Assembly: GCF_004369205.1 (NCBI RefSeq) | Contig: NZ_QFGA01000001.1 | Span: forward strand, 248,001-312,000 | Direction: 5' to 3' | Source of the DNA: Pelotomaculum schinkii | GTDB lineage: Bacteria; Bacillota; Desulfotomaculia; Desulfotomaculales; Pelotomaculaceae | DNA length: 64,000 nucleotides | In this document: positions 37,391-46,479 of the stretch, piece by piece | How the letters are laid out: each line of letters begins with the position of its first letter | Position numbering within the stretch: position 1 is the first letter of the stretch | The notes under the pieces: generated by a model | Databases searched by the model: none | Seen by the model: the letters and a program-made list of their open reading frames with translations, nothing else | Told to the model about the DNA's origin: nothing | Program-made: the position numbers and the translations under genes

Positions 37391-38527
37391 ATGCGCCTGA
37401 GAAACCGGGCATTTCCATTACTGTATCCGGTCTTAATTATAACCATAATTATTTCTTGCTGCCGGCCGGCCTACCCGTCTGAACCCATACCATCAATTAC
37501 TGCTGACGCCGCTATCCTGATGGATGCCGGAACAGGCCAGGTCCTCTTTGAGAAAAATGCCGGCCTAAAAAAACCCCCTGCCAGCACCACCAAGATTATG
37601 ACAGCCCTGCTGGCTCTGGAGGGCGGGGATTTACAGGAAACTGTAACAGTAAGCCCCCATGCCGCCTCAGTAGGTGAAGCCAGCCTGGAGCTTACAGCCG
37701 GTGAAATGCTTACCCTGCAAGCCCTTTTATATGGCGCCCTGCTTGAGTCCGGCAATGACGCTTGTGTCGCCTTGGCCGAACACATTGGCGGCACAGAAGG
37801 AAATTTTGTGCTATTAATGAATCAAAAAGCAAAACTAATTGGAGCGGACTCTACCAGTTTCAAAAATACCAACGGCCTTCCAGCGGCAGATCATTACACC
37901 ACGGCAAATGATTTAGCAACGATCACACGCTATGCTTTTCACAATCAGGTTTTCAAACAAATTATCGGTACCCGCAATATAATAATTGAGAGCAGTATGG
38001 GTACTCGTCATTTAAGTAATACCAACCGCCTGCTGTGGAGTTACTATGGGGCAGACGGCGTTAAAACCGGCACCACAGTGGAGGCTGGTTGCTGCCTGGT
38101 GGCGTCGGCTGCCAGGGATGGAAGAAAATTAATCAGCGTGGTGCTTAACAGTGATGATCGCTGGACAGATTCCATAAAATTGCTTGATTACGGTTTCGAA
38201 CGGTTTGAAAGCTTGCGGGTAATTGACCAGGGCGCTGTGGTTGGAAGCGCCATGGTCGAGGAGGGTATAACTGACGAGGTTATGGCAGTGGCCTCTGACG
38301 AGCTTGACGTGGTCGTTCCCAGAGACGAGGAAGTCGCTTTGGAAAAAGTGGTTTCAATTGAAAGGCAAATAACTGCTCCGGTAGTTAAGGGTCAGCCAAT
38401 CGGCAGAATTACAGCCAAGATTAACGGGGAAGTCGTTGGAAGCGTTGAGCTGGTTTCCGACCGTGATGTCGACAGAATGCCGAATTACCGTTTGTTTTGG
38501 GTAAAGAGGAATTTTTTGCCGATATAA
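37391..38527 (+). CDS. dacF: D-alanyl-D-alanine carboxypeptidase (DacF-like PBP)
   Basis: This 378-residue S11-family enzyme trims stem peptides of peptidoglycan. It has an N-terminal signal segment (hydrophobic residues 8-22, with ISCC at 21-24 that could be a lipobox), then the active-site triads STTK (Ser65, Lys68), SGN (120-122) and KTG (225-227), and a C-terminal beta domain from about 290. The ATG at 37391 follows AAGGTGGT by eight bases; a GTG at 37370 is possible. Placement among sporulation genes suggests a DacF-like role in spore cortex, but a vegetative role is not excluded. Confidence 0.88.
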   Translation: MRLRNRAFPLLYPVLIITIIISCCRPAYPSEPIPSITADAAILMDAGTGQVLFEKNAGLKKPPASTTKIMTALLALEGGDLQETVTVSPHAASVGEASLELTAGEMLTLQALLYGALLESGNDACVALAEHIGGTEGNFVLLMNQKAKLIGADSTSFKNTNGLPAADHYTTANDLATITRYAFHNQVFKQIIGTRNIIIESSMGTRHLSNTNRLLWSYYGADGVKTGTTVEAGCCLVASAARDGRKLISVVLNSDDRWTDSIKLLDYGFERFESLRVIDQGAVVGSAMVEEGITDEVMAVASDELDVVVPRDEEVALEKVVSIERQITAPVVKGQPIGRITAKINGEVVGSVELVSDRDVDRMPNYRLFWVKRNFLPI

Positions 38528-38590
38528 AAAGGAATTATAATAAATTTAACGAATAGTTGTAGGATTGTACTTTGAGGAGGTTTCCACCAT

Positions 38591-39856
38591 ATGTTCCAGA
38601 AGGTAACATTAGATAACAACGTGCATATTCTAACTGAGGATATCCCCCACGTCCGGTCTGTAGCCGTGGGTTTCTTTGTAGATGTCGGCTCTCGCGACGA
38701 AGACAACGAAGTCAGCGGTGTTTCCCATTTTATCGAGCACCTTATGTTTAAAGGCACCAAACGGCGTACAGCCAAAGATATAGCCGAAACCCTGGATGCG
38801 GTTGGAGGCCAGTTAAATGCGTTCACGACTAAAGAATTCACCTGTTACTACGCGCGGGTTCTTGACGAATATTTTGACCTGGCTGTAGACCTTTTAAGCG
38901 ATATGTTCTTTGACTCAAAATTTGAGCTCCGGGATATAGACAAGGAACGGAATGTTATCCTGGAGGAAATTAAAATGTACGAGGATGCTCCTGATGAACT
39001 TGTCCACGATATTTTTGCCGGTTCAATGTGGAAGAGCCATGCTCTGGGCCGGCCGATTATCGGAACAGCCGATGTAATAGCCGGCATATCCAGAGACAAG
39101 ATTATGGATTACTACCATAAGTATTATAATCCTGCCAAACTTACCGTGGCAGTAGCAGGGAATATTGATCATGAGCGTGTTATCAGCAAGCTCCGCCCAA
39201 TCCTTGAGCCAAAACAAGGCAACCCCACCGTGAGGAGGATGATCACACCTGCCCCGCACCGCGAGGTAATATGCCGCAGCAAGGAAACTGAACAGGTCCA
39301 CCTGTGCATCGGTACTCCGGGCTTGAAACTGAACGACGACAATATTTATGTCTTCCAGGTTACCAACACAATTTTGGGCGGCGGCTTAAGTTCAAGGCTC
39401 TTTCAGGAAATCAGGGAACAGCGGGGATTGGTGTACACGGTTTATTCCTACCATACCTCCTACCACGATGCCGGCTTGTTCTGCGTTTACGCCGGATTAA
39501 GTAAAGAAAACATTGATGAGGTCATGGAACTGACCTTAAAACAGGTTAGGGACATTCAAGTCAACGGAGTAAATCAACAGGAACTACAGAGAGCTAAAGA
39601 CCAGCTAAAAGGGAACCTGCTGTTAAGCCTCGAAAACGTCAATACCAGAATGAGCCGTTTGGGTAAATCACAATTATATCTGGGCAAGGTTATTCCACCT
39701 GAAGAAATTGTGGCCCTGGTAAACAAGGTGACAGCCGATGAAATACAGGAGCTTTCCAGACAAATGTTGAAGCCTGAAAATTTCTCACTGGCTGCTATTG
39801 GGCCATGGGAAGATTGTGGCAACCTGAAAAAAATCCTCACCGGATTGTGGGTCTGA
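38591..39856 (+). CDS. mlpA: M16-family zinc peptidase (MlpA/YmxG-like)
   Basis: This 421-residue peptidase is of the processing-peptidase type. The inverted zinc motif HFIEH is at residues 46-50 (His46, Glu49, His50) with the downstream glutamate in ERNVILEEIKMYED. The second, inactive-like half contains GGGLSSRLFQEIREQRGL. TTTGAGGAGG lies before the ATG. Bacillus has the same gene (ymxG/mlpA) between ylxY and ymxH. Substrate is unknown. Confidence 0.93.
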   Translation: MFQKVTLDNNVHILTEDIPHVRSVAVGFFVDVGSRDEDNEVSGVSHFIEHLMFKGTKRRTAKDIAETLDAVGGQLNAFTTKEFTCYYARVLDEYFDLAVDLLSDMFFDSKFELRDIDKERNVILEEIKMYEDAPDELVHDIFAGSMWKSHALGRPIIGTADVIAGISRDKIMDYYHKYYNPAKLTVAVAGNIDHERVISKLRPILEPKQGNPTVRRMITPAPHREVICRSKETEQVHLCIGTPGLKLNDDNIYVFQVTNTILGGGLSSRLFQEIREQRGLVYTVYSYHTSYHDAGLFCVYAGLSKENIDEVMELTLKQVRDIQVNGVNQQELQRAKDQLKGNLLLSLENVNTRMSRLGKSQLYLGKVIPPEEIVALVNKVTADEIQELSRQMLKPENFSLAAIGPWEDCGNLKKILTGLWV

Positions 39857-39863
39857 TGACATG

Positions 39864-39892
39864 AAAATCCTCTCCAAAAAGAGGATTTTTTT
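39864..39892 (+). terminator. Rho-independent terminator after mlpA
   Basis: AAAATCCTC pairs with GAGGATTTT around TCCAAAAA and is followed by further T. It directly follows the mlpA stop. Confidence 0.85.
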
Positions 39893-39938
39893 ACGAACAA
39901 ACCTTTAATTCAAACTAGTCGGATGGGGGACAAGAGCA

Positions 39939-40403
39939 ATGGAACTTATCGCAAATATTCAGGTTAAAAAGCTTTCGGAGAAAGTTGGCAGGGATATTCC
40001 TTTTCCCCGTTACGCCACTGACGGCGCCGCCGGTCTGGACCTGCCGGCCTGCCTGGACTCCCCGGTGGTTATAGAGCCCGGTTCCAGAGTAGTGATACCT
40101 ACGGGACTGGCGATCCAGATACCTTCCAGGTATATTGTCGGACTGGTATTCCCCAGAAGCGGTCTTGCCGCCAGGCACGGCATCTCCCTTGCCAATGCTG
40201 TTGGTGTTATTGACAGCGACTATAAAGGTGAAATACTTATCGCACTGATTAACCAGGGAGACAAGGAATACTTAATCAACCCGGGTGAGAGGGTAGCGCA
40301 GATTGTTTTTATGCCCGTTTTCAAGGTAAAGCTTGAGGAAACTGATACTTTGGACGACACCGTCAGGGGAACCGGTGGCTTTGGTTCCACGGGCCAGCTT
40401 TAA
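39939..40403 (+). CDS. dut: dUTP diphosphatase
   Basis: Dut hydrolyses dUTP to dUMP, keeping uracil out of DNA. The 154-residue trimeric enzyme shows all five family motifs: DGAAGLDLPA, PRSGLAARHG, GVIDSDYKGEI, NPGERVAQIVF and the C-terminal GTGGFGSTG. GGATGGGG lies upstream of the ATG. It is bracketed by terminators, so it is probably monocistronic. Confidence 0.95.
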   Translation: MELIANIQVKKLSEKVGRDIPFPRYATDGAAGLDLPACLDSPVVIEPGSRVVIPTGLAIQIPSRYIVGLVFPRSGLAARHGISLANAVGVIDSDYKGEILIALINQGDKEYLINPGERVAQIVFMPVFKVKLEETDTLDDTVRGTGGFGSTGQL

Positions 40404-40438
40404 ATATCGGCTGCTTTTGGTATTTTAACTATTTTTAT

Positions 40439-40464
40439 AACAACAGGCAACCTGTTGTTTTTTT
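40439..40464 (+). terminator. Rho-independent terminator after dut
   Basis: AACAACAGG pairs with CCTGTTGTT around CAA and is followed by a run of T. Confidence 0.85.
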
Positions 40465-40513
40465 ATTCATATTTCCTGCCTGTCCCAAATAAGATAGCTA
40501 TGGGGTGAGGCGA

Positions 40514-40849
40514 ATGTTAAGCGGGATAATTCTCATTATCGTAATCTTATTTCTGGTGAGTATATCAGTCCGGGAGCGTATCCTGCTGTACAAGTACCGG
40601 GAAAAGGATTGGAGCTCTATTGGTGAAGCAAAGTCAAGTCCTCTATCGCAAGCTCTGGCAAACCTGGTCGGGGTTGCCGGCGGCATTTATATTTCCCTGG
40701 TGGTTATAGCCACTTTTATGGAAGTTCAGCTGCCTGAGCGTATTTACCTGGGAGGGCTCAGCATGGAACCATTGGCTTTTGTGTCCATTTTAATGGCTGT
40801 CGCCCAACCATACATGCAAAGAATTATTAATGCTTGGAGAAGAATATAA
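40514..40849 (+). CDS. Small membrane protein, function unknown
   Basis: The 111-residue protein is not recognised. It has three hydrophobic segments: residues 4-20 (IILIIVILFLV), about 50-72 (VGVAGGIYISLVVIATF) and 85-102 (PLAFVSILMAVAQPYM), with a charged loop RERILLYKYREKDW between the first two. The ATG at 40514 follows GGGGTGA by about five bases; a GTG at 40505 overlaps that site. It is followed 25 bases later by ymxH, probably in one transcript. Confidence 0.8.
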   Translation: MLSGIILIIVILFLVSISVRERILLYKYREKDWSSIGEAKSSPLSQALANLVGVAGGIYISLVVIATFMEVQLPERIYLGGLSMEPLAFVSILMAVAQPYMQRIINAWRRI

Positions 40850-40874
40850 TTAAGATAATAAGGAGGACCTTCTA

Positions 40875-41150
40875 GTGCGGATGGGTGAACTTGCCGGTAA
40901 GGAAATTGTAAATTTATATAACGGGTCGCGTCTTGGCGTGGTGGGAGAATCCGACCTGATCCTGGACACAGAATCGGGGGAAATCCGTTCAATTATCCTG
41001 CCCAAGAAAAACAACCTGATTAATATCTGGATCGATAGACAGCACCTGGTTATACCCTGGGAAGCGATCAGAAAGGTTGGCGCGGAGGTTATTATTGTCG
41101 ATTTAGATCAGACAAGTCCAAGTTACCAGCGATACAGCTCGAACTTTTAA
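40875..41150 (+). CDS. ymxH: YlmC/YmxH-family PRC-barrel sporulation protein
   Basis: This 91-residue protein belongs to the YlmC/YmxH family, a single PRC-barrel domain linked to sporulation genes. It shows LAGKEIVNLYNGSRLG, a central LDTESGEIRSIILP, and PWEAIRKVGAEVIIVDL at the end. The GTG start follows AAGGAGG by eight bases. In Bacillus ymxH sits just before spoVFA (dpaA); here an inserted segment with a MITE-like repeat, an SDH-family protease and dapB lies between. Confidence 0.88.
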   Translation: MRMGELAGKEIVNLYNGSRLGVVGESDLILDTESGEIRSIILPKKNNLINIWIDRQHLVIPWEAIRKVGAEVIIVDLDQTSPSYQRYSSNF

Positions 41151-41169
41151 AAACATCTGGGGTAGGGGG

Positions 41170-41342
41170 CAGGGGGTTATCCTCCGCTCTCTGCGCAATT
41201 CTACATTTCAGTAAGACAACATTACATCGACCGCATCTACAGACAGCCATGCGGTACCTACGCGCTATTTAAGCTTTTCTGCAAGCTATGCACGCGCTAA
41301 GGAACGCATCCAAGTGCTCCGTTCGCTGCGGATAACCCCCTG
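41170..41342 (-). repeat. MITE-like element, copy 2 (inverted relative to copy 1)
   Basis: The 173-bp segment is bounded by CAGGGGGTTATCC and its exact reverse complement. Reversed, it aligns end to end with 1518-1693. It fills the first half of the 365-base gap between ymxH and the SDH-family gene. Sequence right of it (TGCCCGCAAGTC) also matches the flank of copy 1, so the true element may be about 13 bases longer. No gene lies in the rest of the gap apart from the hairpin at 41393. Confidence 0.65.
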
Positions 41343-41392
41343 CCCGCAAGTCGGGTCTTTTTGAAAGCATTTCTAATATGCATTAACTAATC

Positions 41393-41416
41393 CTCCATGC
41401 TGGTCATGGAGTTTTT
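41393..41416 (+). terminator. Terminator-like hairpin before the SDH-family gene
   Basis: CTCCATG pairs with CATGGAG around CTGGT and runs into TTTTT. It would end the membrane protein-ymxH transcript after the MITE-like element. Confidence 0.7.
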
Positions 41417-41515
41417 GTGTGCGTAGTTAAGGTCAAACTTAAATTATTTTGATTGTTATTAATCCAGGCTGAAATGGCATAATAAACGTGTTGACAAAAT
41501 AACCGGAGGCGTAAC

Positions 41516-42502
41516 ATGGCCCGTGAACAAAGGGTTGCGTTAATCAAAAAAATATCTGAGCTTAGAGGTTCTAAACTGCTTTGCTATATCACCGGCGACC
41601 GTGAGAACGTCAACACCAGGATTGCCCCGGATGTTACGCCGGTCTTCTACAGGCATCTGGAAATGTTTGGTGAATGCAAGCAAATTGACCTGTTTCTGTA
41701 TACAAGGGGGGGGGACGTCCTAACGCCGTGGCGTCTGGCTCATCTGATTAGAGAATATACCAATCGTTTTGCTGTTCTGGTGCCATTTCGTTGCTACAGC
41801 GCCGGAACTCTCTTGTGTCTGGGAGCGGATGAAATAGTGATGGGTAAAATGAGTGAACTTGGGCCAATTGACCCCAGCGTTGTGAATGCTTTTAATCCAC
41901 AGGATCCCAATAACCCTGCTGCTAAGATTCCTGTGAATATTGAAGATGTCTATTCGTACCTTGCCCTGGCCGGTGAAAAAGCCGGTGTATGCAGCACCGA
42001 CCAGCAGGTTAAGGCTTTTACCCTGCTGGCAGAACGTATTCACCCGCTGGCTTTGGGAAATGTGCACCGAAATTATCTGTTGATCAGGTCACTGGCTAAA
42101 AAAATGCTTGCGTTGCACCACTTGCCTCTGAAAGAAGGACGCATTGAACACATTGTGGACAATCTCACTGAAAAACTATATGCGCATAACCATATGATTT
42201 CCCGTCGGGAAGCTATGGACGAGATTAACCTGGCTGTATCAATACCGGACACAAGCTTTGAACCGTTGATGTGGTCATTATACCAGGACTACGCCGAAGA
42301 GTTGGCCTTGTCTGAGCCATTTAATCCGTCTGAAAAGCTTATAGGGGCCAAGACTGAATTTGAGGTGGTTAGCGGATACGTTGAATCGATGCAGGGCGCA
42401 GACGCTTTTGTTTTTTCGGGTGTGGTCGAAAAGCGTGATTTTCCCGAGGCCAGCCAGGTAAACGTAAGCATACTTAAACAGGGGTGGAAAACAATATCAT
42501 AA
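41516..42502 (+). CDS. SDH-family ClpP-fold serine protease (SppA-like, cytoplasmic)
   Basis: The 328-residue protein belongs to the serine dehydrogenase proteinase (SDH_sah) family of the ClpP/crotonase fold. The oxyanion strand YTRGGDVLTPW is followed by the nucleophile Ser95 in CYSAGTLLCLGADEIVMG, and by SELGPIDPSV, which carries the conserved Asp. A helical insertion (about 150-240) and a C-terminal extension complete it. There is no signal or membrane helix, unlike SppA. Substrate is unknown. ACCGGAGGC lies before the ATG. A 56-residue gene starts 16 bases after its stop. Confidence 0.83.
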   Translation: MAREQRVALIKKISELRGSKLLCYITGDRENVNTRIAPDVTPVFYRHLEMFGECKQIDLFLYTRGGDVLTPWRLAHLIREYTNRFAVLVPFRCYSAGTLLCLGADEIVMGKMSELGPIDPSVVNAFNPQDPNNPAAKIPVNIEDVYSYLALAGEKAGVCSTDQQVKAFTLLAERIHPLALGNVHRNYLLIRSLAKKMLALHHLPLKEGRIEHIVDNLTEKLYAHNHMISRREAMDEINLAVSIPDTSFEPLMWSLYQDYAEELALSEPFNPSEKLIGAKTEFEVVSGYVESMQGADAFVFSGVVEKRDFPEASQVNVSILKQGWKTIS

Positions 42503-42518
42503 TGGGAGATGAATATGC

Positions 42519-42689
42519 ATGGAAGAAAGCCGGACAGCCTTTGATAACAAGAAATTGCATTTTAATTATTATACAGATACCACAAAGTATTATCTTTTGA
42601 CAGGCGGGTCTGGTTACCCGCTGGCTGATTTCGATTTTTCCAATATCCCTTCACTAAAGCAAACCAGCTTTGTAATACCTAAAAAATAG
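42519..42689 (+). CDS. 56-residue protein of unknown function
   Basis: This short gene is not recognised. It is preceded by GGGAGATGA at about eight bases, uses an ATG, and lies 16 bases after the SDH-family protease, so the two are probably co-transcribed. The product is rich in Tyr, Phe and Thr (FNYYTDTTKYYLLTGG, ADFDFSNIPSL) with no signal or membrane segment. The final KK and the lack of low-complexity sequence are compatible with a small folded or partner protein. It could be a substrate or regulator of the protease; nothing in the sequence proves this. Confidence 0.6.
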   Translation: MEESRTAFDNKKLHFNYYTDTTKYYLLTGGSGYPLADFDFSNIPSLKQTSFVIPKK

Positions 42690-42864
42690 TGCATGCTTGT
42701 CTAATTTCATAAAACACAACACCGTCCTGACTGTTTCTATACAGGGCTATTTTGTTTTCAAGTCCTGAATTAATATTGACATAAACAATTATATATAAGA
42801 AAATTAATTTTAAAAGTCAAAGGGGTTTCTTCTTTCGGGATTAGCTGCTTAAAGGAGGCATACT

Positions 42865-43668
42865 ATGATTAAAGTTATCGTCACCGGGGCTTATGGAAAG
42901 ATGGGCCGTGAGGTGGTGAAATCGGTCCTGCGAACCGAAGATATAGAACTTGTCGGAGCAGTCGACAGTGTTGGTGAGGGTACAGATGTAGGTTCACTGG
43001 CCGAAGCAGGCAGTACAGGGATAATTATTGAAAAGGATCTTGAAGAAGTGCTGACGCGGGTACGTCCTGACGCAGCAGTGGACTTTACCGGTCCACATTC
43101 TGTTTACAATAACACGATGATCTACCTCAAGCACCGGGTCCGCCCGGTCATTGGAACGACCGGCTTAAGTCCGGAGCAAATCAATGATATTGTCGCATAT
43201 TCGGAGAATCTGGGAGTAGGTGGATTAATAGCGCCCAACGTTGCTATCGGAGCTCTGTTGATGATGAAGTTTGCGGCAGAAGCATCCCGTCATTTCCCCC
43301 ATGTTGAAATTATCGAACTGCACCACGATCAGAAACTGGATGCGCCTTCGGGCACGGCTATTAAAACGGCCGAAGCTATTATTGAACAGAGGGGTACGGA
43401 AATCCAGCAGGGTTCGGCAATGGAGGTTGAAAGATTGGCCGGAGCGAGAGGCGGAGAATTTGCCGGGGGTATACGCATTCACAGCGTAAGGCTTCCAGGG
43501 TTGGTGGCGCACCAGGAAGTGATCTTCGGAGGACTCGGCCAGACTCTGACCATCAGGCATGATTCAATAACCCGGGAATCTTTTATGCCCGGTGTATTGT
43601 TGGGTATTCGCAAGGTAATGCGTCTTGAAAGGGTGGTTTATGGATTAGACCGGTTGCTCTTTGAATAA
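42865..43668 (+). CDS. dapB: 4-hydroxy-tetrahydrodipicolinate reductase
   Basis: DapB reduces dihydrodipicolinate with NAD(P)H in lysine and meso-diaminopimelate synthesis. The 267-residue protein begins with VTGAYGKMGREVV, shows VDFTGPHSV and GTTGLS, and carries the catalytic ELHHDQKLDAPSGTA. AAGGAGG precedes the ATG. A TTGACA at 42776 has no -10 box at proper spacing, so the promoter is not clear. It lies next to dpaA, which competes for the same intermediate during sporulation. Confidence 0.96.
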   Translation: MIKVIVTGAYGKMGREVVKSVLRTEDIELVGAVDSVGEGTDVGSLAEAGSTGIIIEKDLEEVLTRVRPDAAVDFTGPHSVYNNTMIYLKHRVRPVIGTTGLSPEQINDIVAYSENLGVGGLIAPNVAIGALLMMKFAAEASRHFPHVEIIELHHDQKLDAPSGTAIKTAEAIIEQRGTEIQQGSAMEVERLAGARGGEFAGGIRIHSVRLPGLVAHQEVIFGGLGQTLTIRHDSITRESFMPGVLLGIRKVMRLERVVYGLDRLLFE

Positions 43669-43770
43669 AGACATCTAAATACGAGGTAAATGCAGGACAA
43701 GCACCTCCGTTTAACGGAAAACATATACTGTACTGTATTTTGGGGTAAACGTGTTTAGGGGGGCAAAACT

Positions 43771-44661
43771 ATGCGGCCAAACCTTAAGGGGTTGAAGGTT
43801 GCCGTTATGGGCGGTGATGCTAGAGACCTGGTTATTGTGGAAGAACTGGCTGCTTCCGGAGCGCTGGTCAATGTTACCGGCCTGCCGGCCAAGGTGAAGC
43901 CGGGGGTTGCCGCCTTCCAGGAGCAGGAAGAGTGTTTGCATGGGATTAACGCCCTGGTTTTACCGGTACCCGGTATCAATGAGGACGGGCTTATATACGC
44001 CCCGTTGGCGGATCAGCCACTGACCCTGACCGAGCAACTGATTTCAATTATGCCCTCCAACATCCCGGTCTTTGTCGGGGTGGCCGGACAGAAGCTGGTA
44101 AGGTTAATGGAACAAAAGGAATTGCGTCTTATAGAACTAATGAAAATTGATGAGGTCGCAATTTACAATTCCATACCTTCCGCTGAGGGAGCCATACAAA
44201 TGGCTATGGAGATGCTGCCCATTACTATTCACGGCTGCACAGCTTACGTCCTTGGCTTTGGCAGAACCGGCGCCACGCTGGCGCGCCTGCTCGGCGCCAT
44301 GGGGGCAAAAACACGGGTAGCGGCAAGAAGGAAAGAACCCCTGGCACGTATTGCTGAGATGAACCTTACCCCAATACCGTTTGACCAAATGTCAAAATCC
44401 CTGAGAGAAGCGGATGCCATTTTCAATACTGTCCCGTCTATGGTCCTGACGGGTGAAATACTGGAAAATGTATCACCTGAGGCCGTAATCATAGATCTTG
44501 CATCGGCTCCAGGAGGTACAGATTTCCAGGCGGCTAACAAACTCGGGATTAAAGCAGTCCTGGCGCCGGGGTTGCCCGGTCGTGTCGCGCCCAAGACGGC
44601 AGGCCGTATACTGGCCAGGACCATACTCGGGTTTCTGGCGGAGGAGATGGCCGGCAGGTAA
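43771..44661 (+). CDS. dpaA: Dipicolinate synthase subunit A (SpoVFA)
   Basis: DpaA is the NAD(P)-binding subunit of dipicolinate synthase, which oxidises dihydrodipicolinate to the DPA stored in spores. The 296-residue protein opens with VAVMGGDARDLVIVEEL and has a second Rossmann domain with VLGFGRTGATLARLLGAMG and APGLPGRVAPKTAGRIL at the end. TAGGGGGGC precedes the ATG. The dpaB gene follows within 27 bases. Its presence is strong evidence of sporulation. Confidence 0.94.
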   Translation: MRPNLKGLKVAVMGGDARDLVIVEELAASGALVNVTGLPAKVKPGVAAFQEQEECLHGINALVLPVPGINEDGLIYAPLADQPLTLTEQLISIMPSNIPVFVGVAGQKLVRLMEQKELRLIELMKIDEVAIYNSIPSAEGAIQMAMEMLPITIHGCTAYVLGFGRTGATLARLLGAMGAKTRVAARRKEPLARIAEMNLTPIPFDQMSKSLREADAIFNTVPSMVLTGEILENVSPEAVIIDLASAPGGTDFQAANKLGIKAVLAPGLPGRVAPKTAGRILARTILGFLAEEMAGR

Positions 44662-44688
44662 TTGGTTTCGGTTTCGGAGGTGCTTATG

Positions 44689-45279
44689 ATGCGTTTAAAA
44701 GGGGTTAAAGTGGGATTTGCCCTTACGGGTTCTCACTGCTGTCTTGCTGATGTAATACCGCAGTTGCGTATTCTGGTTAGTGAGGGCGCTGAAATATTAC
44801 CGATTATCAGCCAAACGGTTGATACTACCGATACCAAATTCGGCGCCAGTAACACATGGAAGGAAGAAATAAAAGATATAACCGGCAGGGATGCTATTAC
44901 GAGCATGGTGGACATTGAGCCGATCGGGTCACAAAAACTTCTCGATATTTTGCTTGTAGCTCCCTGTACAGGCAATACTCTGGCCAAACTGGCAAATGGA
45001 ATCACTGATGGGCCGGTCTTGTTTTCTATCAAAGCCCAATTGAGAAACCAGAGGGCGGTTGTTCTGGGCATATCCACTAACGATGGCCTCAGTATGAACG
45101 CGAAGAACATCGGACTCTTGCTTAACGTAAAGAACCTCTATATGGTACCATTTGGGCAAGACAACCCAACCAGCAAACCAAATTCACTTATGGCCAAGTG
45201 GGATCTGATTACTGAGACGCTCCTCGAGGCTATGAGAGGCAAGCAGTACCAACCGTTATTGTTAGGATATCATCCATAG
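44689..45279 (+). CDS. dpaB: Dipicolinate synthase subunit B (SpoVFB)
   Basis: DpaB is the flavoprotein-like partner of DpaA. The 196-residue protein shows the phosphopantothenoylcysteine-decarboxylase-type fold: VGFALTGSHCCLADVIPQL, VAPCTGNTLAKLANGITDGP and AVVLGISTNDGLSMNAKN. GGAGGTG lies six bases before the ATG at 44689; the ATG at 44686 is an equally possible start, and a TTG at 44662 is upstream of the ribosome site. Confidence 0.93.
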   Translation: MRLKGVKVGFALTGSHCCLADVIPQLRILVSEGAEILPIISQTVDTTDTKFGASNTWKEEIKDITGRDAITSMVDIEPIGSQKLLDILLVAPCTGNTLAKLANGITDGPVLFSIKAQLRNQRAVVLGISTNDGLSMNAKNIGLLLNVKNLYMVPFGQDNPTSKPNSLMAKWDLITETLLEAMRGKQYQPLLLGYHP

Positions 45280-45365
45280 GTTCAAAAAACCGGTATGATA
45301 CCTGACCGCAACCCGGCACGTTCTTATAAAACATATGCATTTAAACTGTATTTGGAGGGGTATAT

Positions 45366-46385
45366 TTGAAGAAGTTCAATGTAGTTATCGTTGGGGCGTC
45401 CGGAGCGGTGGGCCAGGAATTGCTCAAAATACTTGATGAAAGAAATTTCCCGGTCGGCGAATTAAGACTTTGCGCAACCTCACGCTCCGCAGGTAAAGTT
45501 ATGCTTTTCAAAGACCAACCGTATCAGGTGGAAATCACTACACCTGACTCTTTCAACGGAATGGATATAGCTCTGTTCGCAGGGGGCATTGCAAGCAAGG
45601 AATTTGGATCTGCCGCCGTTGAGCGTGGCGCAGTCGTTATCGACAACAGCAGTAATTACAGAATGGATCCGGCAGTTCCGCTGGTGGTACCGGAAGTTAA
45701 CCCCGAAGATGTAAAATGGCATCAGGGTATTATCGCTAACCCAAATTGTTCAACCATACAGCTGGTGGTTGCATTAAAACCAATACATGACGCTGCCAAA
45801 ATTAAGAGGGTGGTGGTAGCAACATACCAGGCGGTGTCTGGAGCGGGACGCGAGGGTATTGAGGAACTTACGGGGCAGACCAGGGCTGTGCTTGATCAGG
45901 GTGAAATAACCCCAAAAATTTTCCCTTACCCTATAGCCTTTAATTTAATTCCTCATATAGACGTCTTTATGGATTTGGATTACACCAAAGAAGAATGGAA
46001 AATGGTCAAGGAAACCCAAAAAATCCTGCACGATGACGCTATTGCCGTAACGGCCACCACTGTACGGGTACCGGTCTACCGCAGCCATTCGGAAGCTGTT
46101 AATATTGAGACGCACCGAAAAATAACTGCTCAGGAAGCAAAGCGTTTATTTGAAAGTTTTCCGGGTATTGTAGTTATTGACGACCCCGGCGCCAAGCTTT
46201 ACCCCATGCCTTTGTTTGCTTCCAACCGCGACGAAGTTTTTATCGGTCGCATCCGGGAGGATAATTCAATCCCCAACGGCTTAAACATTTGGGTGGTAGC
46301 GGATCAAATCCGCAAAGGGGCCGCTACAAATGCTGTCCAGATTGCGGAGTTGCTTGTCGAATACGGATGTTTGATGAATAATTAA
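45366..46385 (+). CDS. asd: Aspartate-semialdehyde dehydrogenase
   Basis: Asd makes aspartate semialdehyde from aspartyl phosphate, at the branch to lysine, threonine, methionine and DPA. The 339-residue protein has VIVGASGAVGQELL at the start, the catalytic Cys128 in ANPNCSTIQL and RSHSEAVNIE later. The TTG start follows GGAGGGG by about seven bases. It follows dpaAB as in Bacillus. Confidence 0.96.
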   Translation: MKKFNVVIVGASGAVGQELLKILDERNFPVGELRLCATSRSAGKVMLFKDQPYQVEITTPDSFNGMDIALFAGGIASKEFGSAAVERGAVVIDNSSNYRMDPAVPLVVPEVNPEDVKWHQGIIANPNCSTIQLVVALKPIHDAAKIKRVVVATYQAVSGAGREGIEELTGQTRAVLDQGEITPKIFPYPIAFNLIPHIDVFMDLDYTKEEWKMVKETQKILHDDAIAVTATTVRVPVYRSHSEAVNIETHRKITAQEAKRLFESFPGIVVIDDPGAKLYPMPLFASNRDEVFIGRIREDNSIPNGLNIWVVADQIRKGAATNAVQIAELLVEYGCLMNN

Positions 46386-46479
46386 TGCCTCAAACTGTCA
46401 TTCTCTACTGAAGCCCGCAGCAGCGTCATGGCGCCAATCGACCGGTGTCGAGGTTGAAGGCTGAAAAGGAGATTGTTTA

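Noticed and set aside
41453-41483. TTGTTA / CATAAT as the promoter of the SDH-family gene
   Set aside because: Spacing is 19 bases and the boxes are weak; not firm enough to list.
42776-42809. TTGACA before dapB as a sigma-A promoter
   Set aside because: The nearest -10-like boxes are at 10, 12 or 22 bases, all outside workable spacing.
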